A DNA stretch of 64,000 bases from Filimonas effusa (GTDB taxonomy: Bacteria > Bacteroidota > Bacteroidia > Chitinophagales > Chitinophagaceae), in contig NZ_SDHZ01000002.1 in NCBI RefSeq assembly GCF_004118675.1, positions 1 to 64,000 of the forward strand, read 5' to 3'. Below are positions 1 to 9,322 of this stretch, one piece after another. How positions within the stretch are numbered: position 1 is the stretch's first letter; every line of letters starts with the position of its first letter. Under the pieces are notes generated by a model. It did no database searches and was not told the DNA's origin. It saw only the letters and a program-made list of their open reading frames with translations. A program made the position numbers and the translations under genes.

Positions 1-3000
1 TAATTACTACCAGACTCCGCCAAAAACCTGCCCACACCCGAAGAAAGATTACCATTGCCCTGCAACTGTGCCGCAGCATGACTGCCACTGCCAGCCCCCG
101 CAATGCCTCCAACCAATGATCCGAGCAAATCTGCCACCTGCAACCCAACCGGCGAACCCGGGTTCGCACCATTCAGCCGGTACCAGCTGTTTGCACGGAT
201 ATTCACCTTATCCCCCGACATTACCTTCAAAACCATTCCGGTGCCAATTCTTTGCCCGTTACCATTTAACCGCTGGGTCCAGTCATTAGGACTCGTATAA
301 CCATCAGCAGGATAACCAGGCACTGTGTTTTTGTTCACCCTCCCTCCATCGGGAATAGCATAATACAGCCGCTCATTGGCAAGGGTAGCGTCTTCCAGCG
401 AAGCTACAGGATAAGCATCCGTCTGATGCTCATCTGTTAACACCATACGCGTATTACCCAGGTGATCCTTTAGGAAATAATCATAAGCATACCCGCTAAC
501 CGCACCGCCGGCAGCACGTTTCACTCTCGTCCTGCCTTCTTCATGACCCAGGAACTTAAGCACATTGCTCTCATAAACATAGCTGCCCAGATAGGTTGTG
601 TAATGATGCCTGGCCTCGTTATTATTAGCCGGAGTAGCGTATTCTTCCACACGCTTCTCCAGCTTGTTACCCGCCGCATCGTAAACATAGGTGATAACAC
701 CTTTGTCCTGGCCGTTATCTCCTTTCACCTTAATCTGCCAGGGCAGGTTTAAATAATTATAACTGATGGCTCCACCGGAAGCCAGGTCCAACCCCGTGCT
801 ACCAGTAATACCTTTATTCTTATCAGTTAGCAGGTTACCATTCACATCATAACCATAGTCATCCCCATTGGTATTTTTATCCGTAAAGTCGCCCAGTTGC
901 TGGGCTGCAGTAATGGAGTCTGTTACATGGCTTAGTTTATTACTATTGCCATAGTACCCGTACACCAGGTTATCTATCTGGTTACTGCTGCCGCCGGTCT
1001 GAAGCCCCCATTGCTGCATTCGCCTGATATTCCCATTCGCATCATAGGCCGTTCCGTCGTTCCGGCCGTTACCGCCCATCTTCATGCTAAAGTCAATTGT
1101 CCGTCCCCCACCAAGATCATTGTTCCAGTTAGCACCATTACGTTGCCTGAAATCAGCGGACAACAAGCGATTGGCAGCGTCATAATCATACCCATAGCTA
1201 CGCTCCTGCTGGTCGCCGGCGGTTTGCCAGCGCATTCCGGCAATGTTACCATTCAACTGGTTCTTCGAGTATCCCCAGTCATAGCTTAAGTCCATAGCAA
1301 ACCAGCGATTATCTATCGGCTTTGTAACAGCACTGGCGGCGCTTTCATAGCCTTTCCAGTTTAATCCCTTCAGCCAGCCACGAATATTATAAGCATAATC
1401 CTGTGTTTCAAGAAAACCAGATGCTGGCATATTGACCGCATCAGTTTGCTGCCCCAGTTGTTTCGTTTTCAATTGACCTAACTCGTCATAACTGTTATGG
1501 GCAATAATACGGGTAGTAGCAGCATCATCATTCAGCGTTTTACGTATCTCAAGCAGCCGGCCGGCATGATCATAATCCAGCTCCGTGTACACCCGGCTGT
1601 TGATGGTATTACCCGATGGATTATTATGAACCTGGTAAGTACTGATATTCTTCCCGCCAAAATCATGGCGGGCTATCGTAATATCAGCGCCTCCTTTGTA
1701 GTTGTCTGCTTGTACCTGTATCACACGCCCTTTGTCATCATAATAATTCACAGATTCCAGCCAGGCGCCTTTGCTTAAATCATTGGCATCTTCAATCACA
1801 CGCACCCTGGTCCCGGTTACCAGCGCACTAACCATGCTGCTTGCGGCAGACGGCAACGGCTCTCCATAAACATTATTCCCCTGGCCCAGCTTGTTATTAT
1901 AAGCAGAAGTATAAGCCTTGTTAGTCCATCCATACCCGTCATAATAAGTAAACGTCAGGGGAATGAACGTCCCTCCCGGAGGCACTGGGTTCATGCTCAC
2001 ATCTTGACTGCTCGTAAACGCAACACCATCTGCAGCTACAATTTCTGTTTCAAATTCTCCACTGCCCGTTAACGCTCCTTCAAACACAATGCTGTTGGTA
2101 GCCTTATACACAGCCCGTCCATCATGTTCCGAAACATATAGATCTGCTGGCGTACCTGCACGGGTGCCGGTCTGGGATGCAGCCTGTACCTGGTCAGGCT
2201 GCACATTAACATAAGTCTGTAAGTCGGCACGGGTAATAGCTAAGGTCAGCATACCTGTCTGAACAGGCCTGTTGAAAGCATCGTAAAGCGTACCTAACCA
2301 CCAATCCTTTTTACGCATAGTACCGTCCTGCGTAAACACAAGCCGGTCGCGCAGATCATATACCATATACACCCAGTCGGCGCCAGGAACCTTTTTAGCA
2401 TACATCCGGTTACGGTAGTCATAAGCATACCGGAAACAAAGCTCGTCGGTTATACCAGCCGCACTAATGCTCCAGTTAACGGAAGGCTGCAACAACGCTT
2501 CCACACCCAGCGGCGGAACTACAAAACGAAGCTGGCCAAGATCATCATAAATGTAATACGTACAAAGCCAGCCTTCATGTGCCGTAATAGCCGCAGCGCC
2601 GTCATGTTTTATTTCTACTTTTTTTAATACAACCCGCCCCTCCCTGTCTTTATACTCAACCACCCGTTTTCCATTTTCGTCGGTCGTAACGGTCCGGTAT
2701 AAGGTGGCAGCGCCATAGTAACCTGCCGATGTGGGAATGGCTGCTTCACCGGCGCCAATATCCCAGCTACGCACTTCACCGCCCGTATTCGCTTCATAAC
2801 TGATGCCAACGCCAATACCCCTTCCGCCCCAGCTATTACCTGGCGCCATCGTTTTAACCGGCCTGTTCAATGGCGAAGCCTCAAATTCTGTTTTGGAATA
2901 AAGCACCAGCTCGCCCGCCAGTGCAGGTTGCGCAGCAGCATAGGCACCGTAAAACGCAGCCTGCTGGTTAAAAGGATCTGTCTTGAATGCCCCGTTGGTA

Positions 3001-3401
3001 CCACCGGCATAAGGAAGATATTGGTAAGCCTCGCGTCCAAAAGCATCGTACAACACCGGCTTCACAACATCCGGCGCAGCAGCGCCGCCGCCGCCCCGCC
3101 TCGTAACAGTTTGCAAAGGCCGGCCTAGCCCGTCAACATATTGTGTTTGCTGCTGCACCTGCGTGTACCCCGCCGACAACACGGTCAACTCACTGGCTAT
3201 AGGCTGCACAGGCGTAAAACTGCGCACATAATTAACCGGGTAATCTGTATAGTAGCCGGCAGGTGTAGCAGTAACCGTAACCGCGGCAGGCACGCCGCCC
3301 GTAGAAGGCGTCACCTGCGCACATAATGTGGTTGACCACAAAACCGGTACCAGTGCCACCGCTAATTTTAAGAGTATGGTAAGGGTTGATTGGGTTTTCA
3401 T
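1..3401 (-). CDS. RHS/YD-repeat secreted protein, 3' end beyond window
   Basis: Open frame of about 1133 codons read on the minus strand from the ATG at 3401 to the window edge, with no stop. A signal peptide is visible (MKTQSTLTILLKLAVALVPV, then a cleavage region ending LCAQ). Residues 88-99 read YVDGLGRPLQTV, the hallmark of the DUF6443-type start found on Bacteroidota RHS proteins. Many YD-type repeats follow (for example YAYDYRNRMY, YDDLGQLRF). The RHS core motif KDHLGNTRMVLTD lies near residues 977-989. About 145 residues follow the core and are cut by the edge, so the variable tip, where RHS toxins carry their effector, is not in the window. It begins 12 bases after the stop of the redoxin-like gene, so it is the third gene of an operon. 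Export is inferred from the signal peptide; toxin activity cannot be judged. Confidence 0.9.
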   Translation of the reverse strand, partial: MKTQSTLTILLKLAVALVPVLWSTTLCAQVTPSTGGVPAAVTVTATPAGYYTDYPVNYVRSFTPVQPIASELTVLSAGYTQVQQQTQYVDGLGRPLQTVTRRGGGGAAAPDVVKPVLYDAFGREAYQYLPYAGGTNGAFKTDPFNQQAAFYGAYAAAQPALAGELVLYSKTEFEASPLNRPVKTMAPGNSWGGRGIGVGISYEANTGGEVRSWDIGAGEAAIPTSAGYYGAATLYRTVTTDENGKRVVEYKDREGRVVLKKVEIKHDGAAAITAHEGWLCTYYIYDDLGQLRFVVPPLGVEALLQPSVNWSISAAGITDELCFRYAYDYRNRMYAKKVPGADWVYMVYDLRDRLVFTQDGTMRKKDWWLGTLYDAFNRPVQTGMLTLAITRADLQTYVNVQPDQVQAASQTGTRAGTPADLYVSEHDGRAVYKATNSIVFEGALTGSGEFETEIVAADGVAFTSSQDVSMNPVPPGGTFIPLTFTYYDGYGWTNKAYTSAYNNKLGQGNNVYGEPLPSAASSMVSALVTGTRVRVIEDANDLSKGAWLESVNYYDDKGRVIQVQADNYKGGADITIARHDFGGKNISTYQVHNNPSGNTINSRVYTELDYDHAGRLLEIRKTLNDDAATTRIIAHNSYDELGQLKTKQLGQQTDAVNMPASGFLETQDYAYNIRGWLKGLNWKGYESAASAVTKPIDNRWFAMDLSYDWGYSKNQLNGNIAGMRWQTAGDQQERSYGYDYDAANRLLSADFRQRNGANWNNDLGGGRTIDFSMKMGGNGRNDGTAYDANGNIRRMQQWGLQTGGSSNQIDNLVYGYYGNSNKLSHVTDSITAAQQLGDFTDKNTNGDDYGYDVNGNLLTDKNKGITGSTGLDLASGGAISYNYLNLPWQIKVKGDNGQDKGVITYVYDAAGNKLEKRVEEYATPANNNEARHHYTTYLGSYVYESNVLKFLGHEEGRTRVKRAAGGAVSGYAYDYFLKDHLGNTRMVLTDEHQTDAYPVASLEDATLANERLYYAIPDGGRVNKNTVPGYPADGYTSPNDWTQRLNGNGQRIGTGMVLKVMSGDKVNIRANSWYRLNGANPGSPVGLQVADLLGSLVGGIAGAGSGSHAAAQLQGNGNLSSGVGRFLAESGSN

Positions 3402-3412
3402 CGTAATGCTGT

Positions 3413-4009
3413 TTAGGATTTAAGGGAGTCTTTAACAGGAACAGGCTGCACACCGCTTTCCGAAGCGTTCATCACCTTCTGAACAAAAGGCGACAACAAT
3501 GATGAATTAGATCCAAGCACAGCATAAAGCTTCCCTTGCCCGTTTATAAAAAATTTATGACCGGAGCCTTTCACGTCCATATCAAAATGTCCGTTCTCCT
3601 CTTTGCTGGTCAGCCATTTCATGACAGGCGACTGCCCCCCGCCTTTCCTGGAATACAGCACATCAGTTAACAGTATCCCTGTGTTCCCGTAACGCGCATT
3701 TATCGCAGCTTTGGTAGCCTGCGAAGCACCATCCTCCTGCGAAAGCACGCCAATAACTTGTACCCGGTTACCATAAGCGGCCACAAAGCCCTTCAGTTGT
3801 ACTATAAGCGAATCAGCCGGGTTCACAGGCAGAATCATAAAAAGGATCTTCTTGCCGGCAAAATCTCCCAGGCGCACTTCTTTGTTATTGATATCCCTGA
3901 AGCTATGATCGTACAGCCCCTGCCCCATAACAGAACAGGTAGCCAACAGGCAAAACACCGCAATGATGTATGGTAAAAAGACTCGTTGAAGTTTATATAG
4001 TTTATGCAT
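3413..4009 (-). CDS. Cysteine-less glutathione-peroxidase/redoxin-fold protein
   Basis: About 198 residues from the ATG at 4009, 6 bases after the stop of the upstream RHS gene; an ATG at 4042 would overlap that gene and is less likely. A hydrophobic N-terminus (residues 8-30, ending SVMGQ) looks like a signal peptide. The rest follows the glutathione peroxidase pattern: DINNKEVRLGDFAGKKILF, then a conserved-looking PVMKWLTSKEENG segment, then HKFFINGQGKLYAVLGS. The position where the peroxidatic (seleno)cysteine would sit reads ILPVNPADS, with no cysteine, and the mature part has none. Catalytic peroxidase activity is therefore unlikely; a binding or chaperone role for the neighbouring RHS proteins is only a guess. 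The fold assignment comes from reading the sequence and is moderate. Confidence 0.75.
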   Translation of the reverse strand: MHKLYKLQRVFLPYIIAVFCLLATCSVMGQGLYDHSFRDINNKEVRLGDFAGKKILFMILPVNPADSLIVQLKGFVAAYGNRVQVIGVLSQEDGASQATKAAINARYGNTGILLTDVLYSRKGGGQSPVMKWLTSKEENGHFDMDVKGSGHKFFINGQGKLYAVLGSNSSLLSPFVQKVMNASESGVQPVPVKDSLKS

Positions 4010-4014
4010 AAAAA

Positions 4015-7000
4015 TTAGTAATTGACGGTTATAGTATTGCAACTGCTGGTAAGAGGAATATCATCTACCCATATCTCGCCTTGCGTTTCTGTAAAATAAT
4101 TACACCCGATCTCGTACGATCTCCAGTCATTGCTCGATGGCATGATATAGATATTGTAATTACCCTGCGGCAGGTTTTGTAACACCGCGTTAGCGCCGTT
4201 TACCGAATGCAGCGTGTATTGCTGTAAAGTAGTGGTGTTGGTTAGTTCTATGGTAAAACCACCACCGGCATTATTGATAAAAGTGAAGTTAATGGGCGGA
4301 ACTACGCAACCACCATGCGCATCAGCATAAGTCTGGGCATAATGCGCAGCCTGCGCATTAGCGTCCGCAAGCGAAATGGTAGAAGTGAACTGCCCCGCAG
4401 GCACAGACACATAAATCGGTGTAGGCTGCGCAGGAGAAACACAAACAGAAGAGTAATAAGTACCACTGGCATCACCACTGGTAAAAAATGCCGGCAAAGG
4501 ACAGGCATTGGTATTCATACCCAGGTTCTTCCAGCGAACGCTGTGGTAATATAAACTACAAGGATTAGGATCACCATACACCTGTTCCTGCTCCTGTTCT
4601 CCCGTATTCTGCCCGCTAATCTGTACACACCTGGGCGGTGTCGACGTATTCACCCAATACTGCTCCTGCATATCCTGTACCAACGGATCATAGAGCGGAT
4701 CGCCAAAGCCAATATAGTAATCCACCCAGCGGATTTGGTTATAAGTCGAGCTGTTCGGATTCACATCCTTTTCTTCTTGCTGCCCCATTCTGCTGTTATA
4801 GGCAATATTCAGTTCACAAGGTTTAACCCGCCTGGCGCCGGTAGGCTGCCAGTTGGCACCCGCTACAGGCCCGCAGTTGGTACATTCGCCAAGGTAGTCG
4901 TATGTATACTTTTTAAGAATATTATTTTCCTTATCTCTTACAATAGAAAGCCTGCCAAACAAATCATACTCGTAATAAGTGATCCTGCCACCGGGGTCGG
5001 TTTCACTGGTAACACCTGTCAACGGCTTATAAGTATAGGTATTCACAAAACAATTCGACAATGTCCGCAGCTTCTGAAGCTCTGTTCGCATCACCGCATC
5101 GGTGGATGCACTATTGTTAAGAACCGGTAAACTAATGCCGCTTTGCGCTACTACATCAGCATAGGCCTTACCCACAATTTTAGCAACAGGATATTTCTGG
5201 TTATAACCCCATATATAGGTAGTGATCAAACCATCCCTTCCGGTAACCTGCAGTATATTCCCCTTATCATCATACGCATTAATGGTAGCCTCAGTTTCCA
5301 ACGCATTGCCCGCGATCGATTTCTGAATGGTACCGGGCTGTATGATAGTATTGTTTTGCCAAAGGTTATAATTGGTTCTGCCCCTTCCCAGCTCTTTGTG
5401 TAAAGTAATGTTCTCATGCACCAGCTCTATAACAGGACTAAGAATATTACGGCTCACCATGTCGCTGTAAGGAGAAATAGTTGCAAAATCTTTGGGATAA
5501 CTGTAGGTAGTTTTTACAACTTCATTCTTGCCGTTTTGCACCTGCTCAGTACGCAGAAAGTGATCAGTGGTCTCAAAACCCATGTCGTATTGCGTAACAA
5601 CAGTTCCGGCAGGCGTAAAATCTTCAACCGTTTTGCTGGTGAGCACTTGGCTGCCAGAACGATATTTTCGATATCCGTATCCATAAACACTGCAACTGCT
5701 GTTATGATAATCCTTTGCCGTATTATAGTAGGCATCTAAATCTAAGTCAGTGTTAGGCTCCTGTCTTGTATACACAACGCTGGTATGGGCGTAGGTAGGC
5801 ATATCCCATGCTTCTTCCTTCAGCAAATAATCATATACATAGCTTTCTCGCTTTACCAGTTCATACTGGTTGTTTGCATATTTATATAGGGATTTTCCCG
5901 TCATCACAGGCTTGTAGCATTCATTCTGCGGATCAGAAAATTTCCTCGGGTAAGTGATAGGTTCATCACGATCGCGAACAATGAAATCTGACAACTGCGG
6001 ATTATCACCCCAGCTATAGGAGCTGGCTGTTTTATGATTTACATACCCATATCCTGCAACATACTCGCTTACATACTCCGCTACAGCATCATATTTAATC
6101 TGGCTGCCTTGTAAATCAAAACTAATATAAGGGTCAGAAAGATATTCCCGCATACGAAATCCCATCTGTACATCATGAGGCCAGGCTATCGGAAATGTGG
6201 CTCCCAGATCTGTATAATAACGCCAGAAATGCATGGCATTACTTTCCAGAATCGACAGCGCTGCGCGGGAAGTGGATCCCGGCCTTAAATGCTCATTGAT
6301 AGTTCCATACCCGTTTTCATTGATACCGTATTTGTATGTTTTATGAATCTCCTTTCCTAATACCGGGCGGGAAATGATCTCCGAAATTCTTATACCAGCT
6401 GCATCTCCACCATTATACCTGTTATCTTCATACACAAATTCAGTATTCCCGCCTGTGGGGTAAGTAATCGTTTTTATCATCCCCGTTATTTTACTGGCTA
6501 GCTGCGGGTTTCTTTCTACAAAAGGCAAACCAACATCCTTGTACCCGCCACCATTCATAAGGTAAGTTACAGGCTGTGCCGGCTGATAAGGCAGCAGGTT
6601 AAAAACAAATCGGCTGTAGTTTCCCCACCAGTCTTTCCTGCTCTCCGGTGCCGCCTCGTTATTACCTCCCTCATAATAACTAAATCCGTATTTCTCACTA
6701 ACGGTATTCTGATCTTCTCCGTAAAAAGCCATGCGATCAAGGTGATAAAGGGGATCTCCCGTAGTATTCTTCGATAGATCAAATTTTATTTTTTTATAGG
6801 GTACCGCCTCCCTTTTGAAAACAATATCACTCAATAAATCATTACTATAATTCAATGCAACACTCCCCCCTTCAAACTGAACACCCGACAGTATAGGTAC
6901 TATTTTATTAATCGCCGATGTCTGGGCTTCACGGTCCGCCGATTGCTGCCAATAGTAGGAAGGACCAAACCGGTTCAATAAACCACACTCGTATGCATCC

Positions 7001-7917
7001 AACTCACAATCATCCCAGATATACAAAGTAGAACTATTCCTGCGCCTGTCGTATATGGTAGCATGTTGTGACGCTGATACTTGCATCTCATACCGCGTAT
7101 TATAAGTAAGCAATAGCTCATCCGTTCCATCATTCGACACAACTTTTGTTAAATACCAGGCTGTAGGCACCTCCCCCAGCTTCCCGTCGCTTATATCCCA
7201 TTCAGGAAGCGTCTCAATTGCATTTGCTGTTGCCGCTGATATTTTTCCAAAAAAATATTTAGTACCATCCACGTCTGTTATCTCTATACGCTCAAAATAG
7301 CCCTTATCAGTGGCAGCTTTCGCCATGCTTATTTTCATCGGCGTATAAGGCATGAACATGGGCACTTTTACGCCATTTTCATTTTTCAAAACAAAATGAC
7401 CTTGTTTGCCATTAGGCAGGGCATAACTGAAAATATCCAGCTCACTATCATAATATGGCTTTGTGTAACCGTTCGATATTTTTCCATCTGTACAGGCACT
7501 GTACAACTCATCAAAAGAGGGCTCATGATTCGGGTTCACAGTGTAAGGGGTAAGATAGTTCCATTCATCAGGATTTCCCTTCATCGTACGCGTTACCAGG
7601 CCGCCACAATTAAACGTCCACCGGATCCCCAATACCCCGTTAATTTCATTCGCCATTCTGCCCGAAGCATGAAAACTAATGCTCATCGGCAACGAAAGTT
7701 TCCTGCCGGAGATATTATGAAGTGGAACCGAAATATCCGTCAGTCCGGTATAAGCCGCCATCGGGTAATCACCATACCGGGTAAATGCCATCGACTGGGG
7801 AGAAGGATTGATAACTTTAGGCAAACTATAAGTTTCCTGTCCAAAGGCAGCTGTAAAAAACAAGGTCAGCGCATAAAGCATCGCATATGCCAACGCATTC
7901 TTACGTATGAAACGCAT
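4015..7917 (-). CDS. Large secreted RHS-like/YD-repeat protein
   Basis: About 1300 residues. The ATG at 7917 gives a good signal peptide (MRFIRKNALAYAMLYALTLF ... AAFGQ); an in-frame ATG at 7935 adds six residues and is possible. After the signal comes the N-terminal domain typical of Bacteroidota RHS partners (SVPLHNISGRKLSLPMSISF, then GIRWTFNCGGLVTR). YD-like repeats occur in the middle and C-terminal thirds (ITYYEYDLFGRLSIVRD, KKYTYDYLGECTNC). Near residues 1175-1225 a DUF5977-like segment reads VSVPAGQFTSTISLADANAQ. The last 70 residues form a beta-rich, secretion-sorting-like tail. It is the first gene of the three-gene RHS operon, and the redoxin-like gene follows after 5 bases. It lacks the DHLGNTR core found in the other RHS gene, so it is probably a structural partner or a surface protein. 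Confidence 0.88.
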   Translation of the reverse strand: MRFIRKNALAYAMLYALTLFFTAAFGQETYSLPKVINPSPQSMAFTRYGDYPMAAYTGLTDISVPLHNISGRKLSLPMSISFHASGRMANEINGVLGIRWTFNCGGLVTRTMKGNPDEWNYLTPYTVNPNHEPSFDELYSACTDGKISNGYTKPYYDSELDIFSYALPNGKQGHFVLKNENGVKVPMFMPYTPMKISMAKAATDKGYFERIEITDVDGTKYFFGKISAATANAIETLPEWDISDGKLGEVPTAWYLTKVVSNDGTDELLLTYNTRYEMQVSASQHATIYDRRRNSSTLYIWDDCELDAYECGLLNRFGPSYYWQQSADREAQTSAINKIVPILSGVQFEGGSVALNYSNDLLSDIVFKREAVPYKKIKFDLSKNTTGDPLYHLDRMAFYGEDQNTVSEKYGFSYYEGGNNEAAPESRKDWWGNYSRFVFNLLPYQPAQPVTYLMNGGGYKDVGLPFVERNPQLASKITGMIKTITYPTGGNTEFVYEDNRYNGGDAAGIRISEIISRPVLGKEIHKTYKYGINENGYGTINEHLRPGSTSRAALSILESNAMHFWRYYTDLGATFPIAWPHDVQMGFRMREYLSDPYISFDLQGSQIKYDAVAEYVSEYVAGYGYVNHKTASSYSWGDNPQLSDFIVRDRDEPITYPRKFSDPQNECYKPVMTGKSLYKYANNQYELVKRESYVYDYLLKEEAWDMPTYAHTSVVYTRQEPNTDLDLDAYYNTAKDYHNSSCSVYGYGYRKYRSGSQVLTSKTVEDFTPAGTVVTQYDMGFETTDHFLRTEQVQNGKNEVVKTTYSYPKDFATISPYSDMVSRNILSPVIELVHENITLHKELGRGRTNYNLWQNNTIIQPGTIQKSIAGNALETEATINAYDDKGNILQVTGRDGLITTYIWGYNQKYPVAKIVGKAYADVVAQSGISLPVLNNSASTDAVMRTELQKLRTLSNCFVNTYTYKPLTGVTSETDPGGRITYYEYDLFGRLSIVRDKENNILKKYTYDYLGECTNCGPVAGANWQPTGARRVKPCELNIAYNSRMGQQEEKDVNPNSSTYNQIRWVDYYIGFGDPLYDPLVQDMQEQYWVNTSTPPRCVQISGQNTGEQEQEQVYGDPNPCSLYYHSVRWKNLGMNTNACPLPAFFTSGDASGTYYSSVCVSPAQPTPIYVSVPAGQFTSTISLADANAQAAHYAQTYADAHGGCVVPPINFTFINNAGGGFTIELTNTTTLQQYTLHSVNGANAVLQNLPQGNYNIYIMPSSNDWRSYEIGCNYFTETQGEIWVDDIPLTSSCNTITVNY

Positions 7918-8272
7918 ATTTAGAGATAAATACATGATAATTGGGTATAGGTTGAAAATCAGGGATTACCCGGAAAGCATTACTTGTTAACCAGGATGAA
8001 ACAAATTTGAACGCTGTAAATAATAACCAGCATTAGGTCGCATCTTGAAGATGCCGGGCAGGCAATAGTGCAAATAGGTTGAATCCATATCAGGCGTTTA
8101 GGGATCGCTGCCGCAATAGTAAGGTTAAAAAATTAGTTTTTAACCAATATGGGGGGTATGGCTCCTTAAAACTATAAAATCAGCAACTTTTGCACACCAC
8201 ACCGAAACATGACTTTTGTCATTGTTATCACCTCCCATTATCCCTATATTACTTGCAACAAAATCACCGCAA
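7918..8272. other. Intergenic region with a 9-bp hairpin
   Basis: Divergent upstream region between the RHS operon (minus) and the small hypothetical gene (plus). Apart from AT-rich sequence, the clearest element is a perfect inverted repeat, GGTTAAAAA (8123-8131) and TTTTTAACC (8137-8145), with a 5-base loop. It could be an operator or a terminator-like hairpin. No convincing TAnnTTTG promoter was found in either direction. Confidence 0.4.
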
Positions 8273-8884
8273 ATGGCAAAACAAGGCGGCCCATTCATTT
8301 TCGAAAAAACACTCGGAATCGTCTCTCTTTACAAGAGATGCGGGGTAGGCCTTGCCCGTTGCAAAAGCAACCTCACCGCCGAACGCTGGCGCAACGATCC
8401 CGCCTTCGCAGGCAGCCGCAAAAGCGCCGCAGAACTGAAAGCAGCCGCCGTCATTGCCGCTCCATTCTACAAAGCCCTCCCGGAAAACATCCGCATATTC
8501 AGCCTCTATCGCCAGCTCGTAGGACTGGCCAAAAAGCTCTTGGCGAAGCAAACCCCCATACCTGCTATTGAGCAAACCCTGGCACTGGCAGTCATCCGCC
8601 TGCGCAAAATGGCAGATACCCTGGCCCAACAAAAGCCAAAGCAGCCCGCCAAAAAAGAAACCGGAAGCACATCGCATCCGGTTACAATAAAATCAGTTGA
8701 AAAATACTGGCGCGTAAAACATACGATGCCATTTAAACATACGCCGCCATCTATAAAAGTATTGCCATCGCCACATAGCCTCTGGCCCAATACCGTCCGC
8801 TTAAAATCACAGCGCCGACGAACCAGGGCAGGAAGTGCGCAGCTGCCGCTCTTCCCCAATAGCCTCGATAGTATCGCAGCTTAA
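8273..8884 (+). CDS. Conserved hypothetical protein of Bacteroidota MAKQ type
   Basis: About 203 residues from the ATG at 8273; an in-frame TTG at 8216 would add 19 residues that look non-coding. The N-terminal half resembles small Bacteroidota hypothetical proteins that begin MAKQ, carry a G-x-L-G-x-x-S-x-Y-K segment (here FEKTLGIVSLYK) and then NDPAFAGSRKSAAELKAA near residues 42-60. The C-terminal half is basic, low in complexity and not recognisable. No signal peptide or membrane segment is seen. Function is unknown. Downstream is the G-poor repeat region. The gene stands alone, convergent with the helical-repeat gene. I am fairly sure of the coding frame over the first 120 residues and less sure of the tail. 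Confidence 0.6.
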   Translation: MAKQGGPFIFEKTLGIVSLYKRCGVGLARCKSNLTAERWRNDPAFAGSRKSAAELKAAAVIAAPFYKALPENIRIFSLYRQLVGLAKKLLAKQTPIPAIEQTLALAVIRLRKMADTLAQQKPKQPAKKETGSTSHPVTIKSVEKYWRVKHTMPFKHTPPSIKVLPSPHSLWPNTVRLKSQRRRTRAGSAQLPLFPNSLDSIAA

Positions 8885-9322
8885 CAAAGGCCGGAAGATG
8901 ACCAGGGCATTCCTTTGCCCATATCTGCCCCCAAAGATCATTTTTCGCATTAACCACCACCTTACACCGCCTCAGCACCGCCTCACTACCACCTTACACC
9001 ACCTTACACCACCTTACACCACCTTACACCACCTCACCACCACCTCACCACCACCTCACCACCACCTTACACCACCTCACCACCACCTTACACCGCCGCA
9101 TCACCACCCTATCCCCGCAAAAATCAGCCTCCCGCCACACATCTTCACATCCCCTTCAGCACCTCTTCCCATCTACGAAGAAATACGCTTTAAACCTATA
9201 CCCACACTATACGAAAGAGCTTCCTTCAACCTCTCCTCACATCCCCCAAGCTCTCTCCCCACATACCTCAACATCTCCCCCCTCTCTAAAATCCCAATCC
9301 CCAAAAATCCTCTGCCCCTACT
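8885..9322 (+). other. G-poor, C-rich convergent intergenic region
   Basis: The whole 438 bases between the two convergent genes have very few G residues on the plus strand, inside the tandem repeat and beyond it to about 9322. A transcript reading through from the upstream plus-strand gene would be C-rich, G-poor and unstructured, which is the known signature of Rho-utilization sites. No intrinsic hairpin was found. Termination by Rho is an inference. Confidence 0.45.
8952..9110. repeat. 10/11-bp tandem repeat, unit ACCACCTTAC / ACCACCTCACC
   Basis: Thirteen to fourteen back-to-back units. The 10-base unit ACCACCTTAC begins at 8956, 8988, 8998, 9008, 9018, 9061 and 9082. The 11-base unit ACCACCTCACC begins at 9028, 9039, 9050 and 9071. 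Degenerate ACCGCCTCA- and ACCGCCGCATC units fill the rest. The array lies between two convergent genes. The units are contiguous with no unique spacers, so this is not a CRISPR array. Confidence 0.85.

Noticed and set aside
8010-8017. CAAATTTG as a promoter of the RHS operon
   Set aside because: Palindromic and lacks the leading TA of the -7 element; no -33 element at a useful distance.
8952-9110. CRISPR-like array
   Set aside because: Units are contiguous 10/11-mers without spacers; no cas genes in the window.
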